Shown: positions 61,624 through 64,000 of the stretch, piece by piece
Layout: each line of letters opens with the position of its first letter
Position numbering within the stretch: the first letter of the stretch is position 1
Source: Anabaena subtropica FACHB-260
GTDB lineage: Bacteria; Cyanobacteriota; Cyanobacteriia; Cyanobacteriales; Nostocaceae
Length of the DNA: 64,000 nucleotides
Direction: 5' to 3'
NCBI RefSeq assembly: GCF_014697105.1
Contig: NZ_JACJRF010000014.1
Coordinates: forward strand, 1-64,000
Notes under the pieces: generated by a model
Database searches by the model: none
Told to the model about the DNA's origin: nothing
What the model saw: only the letters and a program-made list of their open reading frames with translations
Program-made: the position numbers and the translations under genes

Positions 61624-64000
61624 ATGACGCGCTCTCCAAACAACCGTCGTTTCTCTCTCCTACATTTAAGACGCGCCAGTCTAGTTGTAGGAATTATAGC
61701 GCTGGGAGGAATTGCCACTGGCACTTGGTGGGCGAGAAACTATGTATATACTGATTTAGCACCCTTAGTTGAAACAAACCTTGAGCAATTGCTCGGACGT
61801 TCCATAAAACTAGGGCAAGTTGAACGTTTTACCCTTTCCAGTTTAAGATTTAGCTCGCTATCAATACCAGCAACGCCTACTGATCCCGACTCGGTGACAG
61901 CACAAGCCGTAGATGTGCAGTTCTCGCCGTTGCAAATTCTCTTCACTCGGACGCTGGCATTAAATGTCACATTAGTTCAACCCAATGTCTACATTCAACA
62001 GGATCAAGATGGTCGTTGGGTGACAGCTGAAGTGAAGACTGAGGAGGGAACAGGATTTATACAAACTCAGTTACGAACACTCGAACTTGTTGATGGGAGT
62101 ATTGAGTTATTACCAGCCTCCGCCCCAACTAGACCACAAGGCTCGGTAGTATTAGCCCAACTTGGTGGTGTTGCCCGATTTTCACCTGATAATAACAGAA
62201 TAGGTTATGAAATCAATGGTCAACTCACCAGAGGAGGCGCAGTTAAAATCTCTGGTGAAACACAACTAAAAACACAACAAACTAATCTCCAACTTGCAGC
62301 ACAAAGTTTACTTGCATCAGATGTTAGTCGTTTAATTGAGTTACCAATTGTCTTACAAGGTGGGCGCGTTGATGCTGATTTAGCAGTGCAGATTCCCACA
62401 AATCAATCGGACATATCAATTACGGGTACAGCTATTCCCAATCAAGTTACGGCTAAGGTTCCCAATCTCCCCCAGCCGTTTTTTAATGCCAATGGCAGAT
62501 TAATATTTCAAGATCAGACAATTGCTTTAGAAAATCTGAGTACTAACTTTGGTCAGGTTCCCTTAGTCGCAAATGGCACAGTTAATACTCAAACAGGTTT
62601 TAATCTCGCAGCTCAGGTTAAATCAGTTAGTGCTAAACAACTCTTAGACACATTGAATGTATCTTCACAAATCCCCACAGCTGGAGAAGTAACAGCAGAG
62701 ATTAAAGTCCAAGGTTCTTTACAGCAACCAGTCCTGACCGGTACAGCCAGCAACATCAAGCCTATTCAAGTTGACCGCGTTCTCTTTACAGGTGTAAAAA
62801 CAGACTTTCGCTTGAGTGTATCGGAAACTGCAACTCAAATTGCTGTCCCTAACCTGATATTAGTTCCGGCCGCAGGTGGTCAAATTACGGGAAGCGGTCA
62901 AGGTCAACTAGGTGGCAATGTAAATTTTAATATTTTAGTTAATGATGTTTCAGGAGATATACTGTCACGTAGTTATGGTATAACTCCCCCTATTAACCTT
63001 GGCAATGTTTCAGCTAAGGCACAAATCACTGGCTCTCTGGGACAACAGCCCTTAGCACTGAATATTTCTGGTATTCAAATACAACCACCATCTGGAGGGC
63101 AAATTGTGGGGAGTGGTCAAGTCCAACTTGCACCCCAAGGGAATGTATCATTTAATATTCGATCTCAGAATTTACCAGGAGATGCACTGTTAAACACCAA
63201 CGAAGCCATCAAAGTTGGTAATGTATCGGCAAATACAATAGTTTCTGGCACTCTGGGCAACTTGCGGGCGGTGACACAGGTACAAGCACCAAGTGCTACC
63301 TATCCGACCACTGGAGAAATTGTCATTGCTCAACAAGGGAATAATATTGCCTTACCCAGTGCTGTCTTAAATGTGGCAGGTGGTACTGTCAGGGCGAGAG
63401 GTCTGGTTGCTCAACAACGCTGGCAAGCTTTTGTCAATGCTGACCAAATTCAACTCGACCGTTTCGAGGAGATACCGCCCCAGTTCCAGGGAGTCCTAAG
63501 CAATGCGACATTCAATTTATCGGGTAGCACGGCTAATATTCAACCCTCAACTATCCAAGCTAGCGGACAAGCAAACCTGAGTGTGGCAGGGGGTATAGTG
63601 AACCTCAGGAATGTCAACCTAAATGCTGGACGCTGGCAAGCCGTTGCTAATATTTTTCAAATTCAACTCGACCGTTTTGAGGAAATACCGCCCCAGTTCC
63701 AGGGAGTCCTAAGCAATGCGACATTCAATTTGTCGGGTAGCACGGATAATATTCAACCCTCAACTATCAAAGCTAGCGGACAAGCAAACCTGAGTGTGGC
63801 AGGGGGTACAGTGAACCTCAGGAATGTCAACCTAAATGCTGGACGTTGGCAAGCCGTGGCTAATGCTTCGCAAATTCAACTCGACCGTTTTTCACCCCAA
63901 CTGCAAGGACGGCTGAATAGTAACATTCAGTTGGCAGGGATAACAGAGTCTTTTCAACTAGCAGATATTCGTGCCACCGGACAAATCAGCGCGCCCCAAG
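61624..64000 (+). CDS. TamB/DUF490-like translocation and assembly protein, 5' part
   Basis: The frame starts at ATG 61624 and stays open for about 792 codons, leaving the window unfinished. It has an N-terminal membrane anchor (SLVVGIIALGGIATGTWWA) followed by long beta-rich, Gly/Thr-Asn-rich segments (VDVQFSPLQILFTRTLALNV and similar). TamB-family proteins span the periplasm and help insert outer-membrane proteins or move lipids. The gene contains two near-identical 213-bp in-frame units near its visible end. It follows the T4SS-like operon but is probably unrelated in function. Confidence 0.82.
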   Translation, partial: MTRSPNNRRFSLLHLRRASLVVGIIALGGIATGTWWARNYVYTDLAPLVETNLEQLLGRSIKLGQVERFTLSSLRFSSLSIPATPTDPDSVTAQAVDVQFSPLQILFTRTLALNVTLVQPNVYIQQDQDGRWVTAEVKTEEGTGFIQTQLRTLELVDGSIELLPASAPTRPQGSVVLAQLGGVARFSPDNNRIGYEINGQLTRGGAVKISGETQLKTQQTNLQLAAQSLLASDVSRLIELPIVLQGGRVDADLAVQIPTNQSDISITGTAIPNQVTAKVPNLPQPFFNANGRLIFQDQTIALENLSTNFGQVPLVANGTVNTQTGFNLAAQVKSVSAKQLLDTLNVSSQIPTAGEVTAEIKVQGSLQQPVLTGTASNIKPIQVDRVLFTGVKTDFRLSVSETATQIAVPNLILVPAAGGQITGSGQGQLGGNVNFNILVNDVSGDILSRSYGITPPINLGNVSAKAQITGSLGQQPLALNISGIQIQPPSGGQIVGSGQVQLAPQGNVSFNIRSQNLPGDALLNTNEAIKVGNVSANTIVSGTLGNLRAVTQVQAPSATYPTTGEIVIAQQGNNIALPSAVLNVAGGTVRARGLVAQQRWQAFVNADQIQLDRFEEIPPQFQGVLSNATFNLSGSTANIQPSTIQASGQANLSVAGGIVNLRNVNLNAGRWQAVANIFQIQLDRFEEIPPQFQGVLSNATFNLSGSTDNIQPSTIKASGQANLSVAGGTVNLRNVNLNAGRWQAVANASQIQLDRFSPQLQGRLNSNIQLAGITESFQLADIRATGQISAPQ
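63445..63870 (+). repeat. Two tandem 213-bp in-frame units within the TamB-like gene
   Basis: Unit 1 (63445-63657) and unit 2 (63658-63870) each begin CAAATTCAACTCGACCG and are nearly identical, with only scattered changes. A third unit starts at 63871 and then diverges. The period is exactly 71 codons. The near-identity implies recent duplication or gene conversion. Confidence 0.9.

Overview
The window is a chromosomal segment of a filamentous, probably heterocyst-forming cyanobacterium of the Nostoc/Anabaena group. The signs are many HIP1 octamers (GCGATCGC), 7-bp tandem repeats (GTAATGA/CATTACT arrays), cyanobacterial families (DUF3326, XisH/XisI, SLH-OprB porin, pentapeptide proteins, PEP-CTERM proteins) and an atpB-atpE style pair for ATP synthase beta and epsilon. 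I see no tRNA, rRNA or CRISPR array.

Layout. 1-2.8 kb: heptamer repeat, an SLH-OprB porin and an APH-like kinase. 2.8-17.7 kb: a two-armed glycan cluster around a divergent promoter (8571-9046) that carries two near-identical palindromes. Each arm has one type-I ABC exporter plus GT4 and COG4671-type glycosyltransferases; the right arm adds a histidine phosphatase and a GT2. It probably makes and exports a polysaccharide or glycolipid. 17.7-18.3 kb: a dispersed repeat interrupted by a 249-bp MITE. 18.3-25.9 kb: housekeeping genes (disulfide oxidoreductase, MgtE, SDR, O-methyltransferase, atpC-atpD). 26-29.3 kb: two PEP-CTERM secreted proteins in a tandem duplication whose central domains differ. 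29.3-32.5 kb: hydrolase, epimerase, DnaJ-pentapeptide and a zinc-ribbon membrane protein.

32.8-34.1 kb holds the most striking signal. The short DAHP synthase gene (aroF) is preceded by two consecutive leader peptides very rich in Phe, Tyr and Trp. Each is followed by mutually exclusive antiterminator and terminator hairpins. This reads as a tandem, translation-coupled attenuator that senses all three aromatic amino acids.

34.1-41.6 kb: DoxX, an ABC-2 permease with an ABC ATPase remnant, a DUF262/DUF1524 (GmrSD-like) restriction protein, then acnB, whose 3' end is duplicated on either side of an insert carrying xisH-xisI and an antitoxin-like gene. 41.9-50.9 kb: ferredoxin, DUF3326, CPBP protease, purN, sugar ABC permease, SDR, a secreted HELAH metalloprotease, a ZIP transporter and a nucleotidyltransferase.

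51.6-61.5 kb: a chromosomal type IV secretion-like operon (VirB2, B3, B4, B5, B6, two B8-like, B10 and B9-like proteins) with no relaxase, coupling ATPase or VirB11 in view. It is followed by the start of a TamB-like gene that runs off the right edge and contains a fresh in-frame 213-bp tandem duplication.
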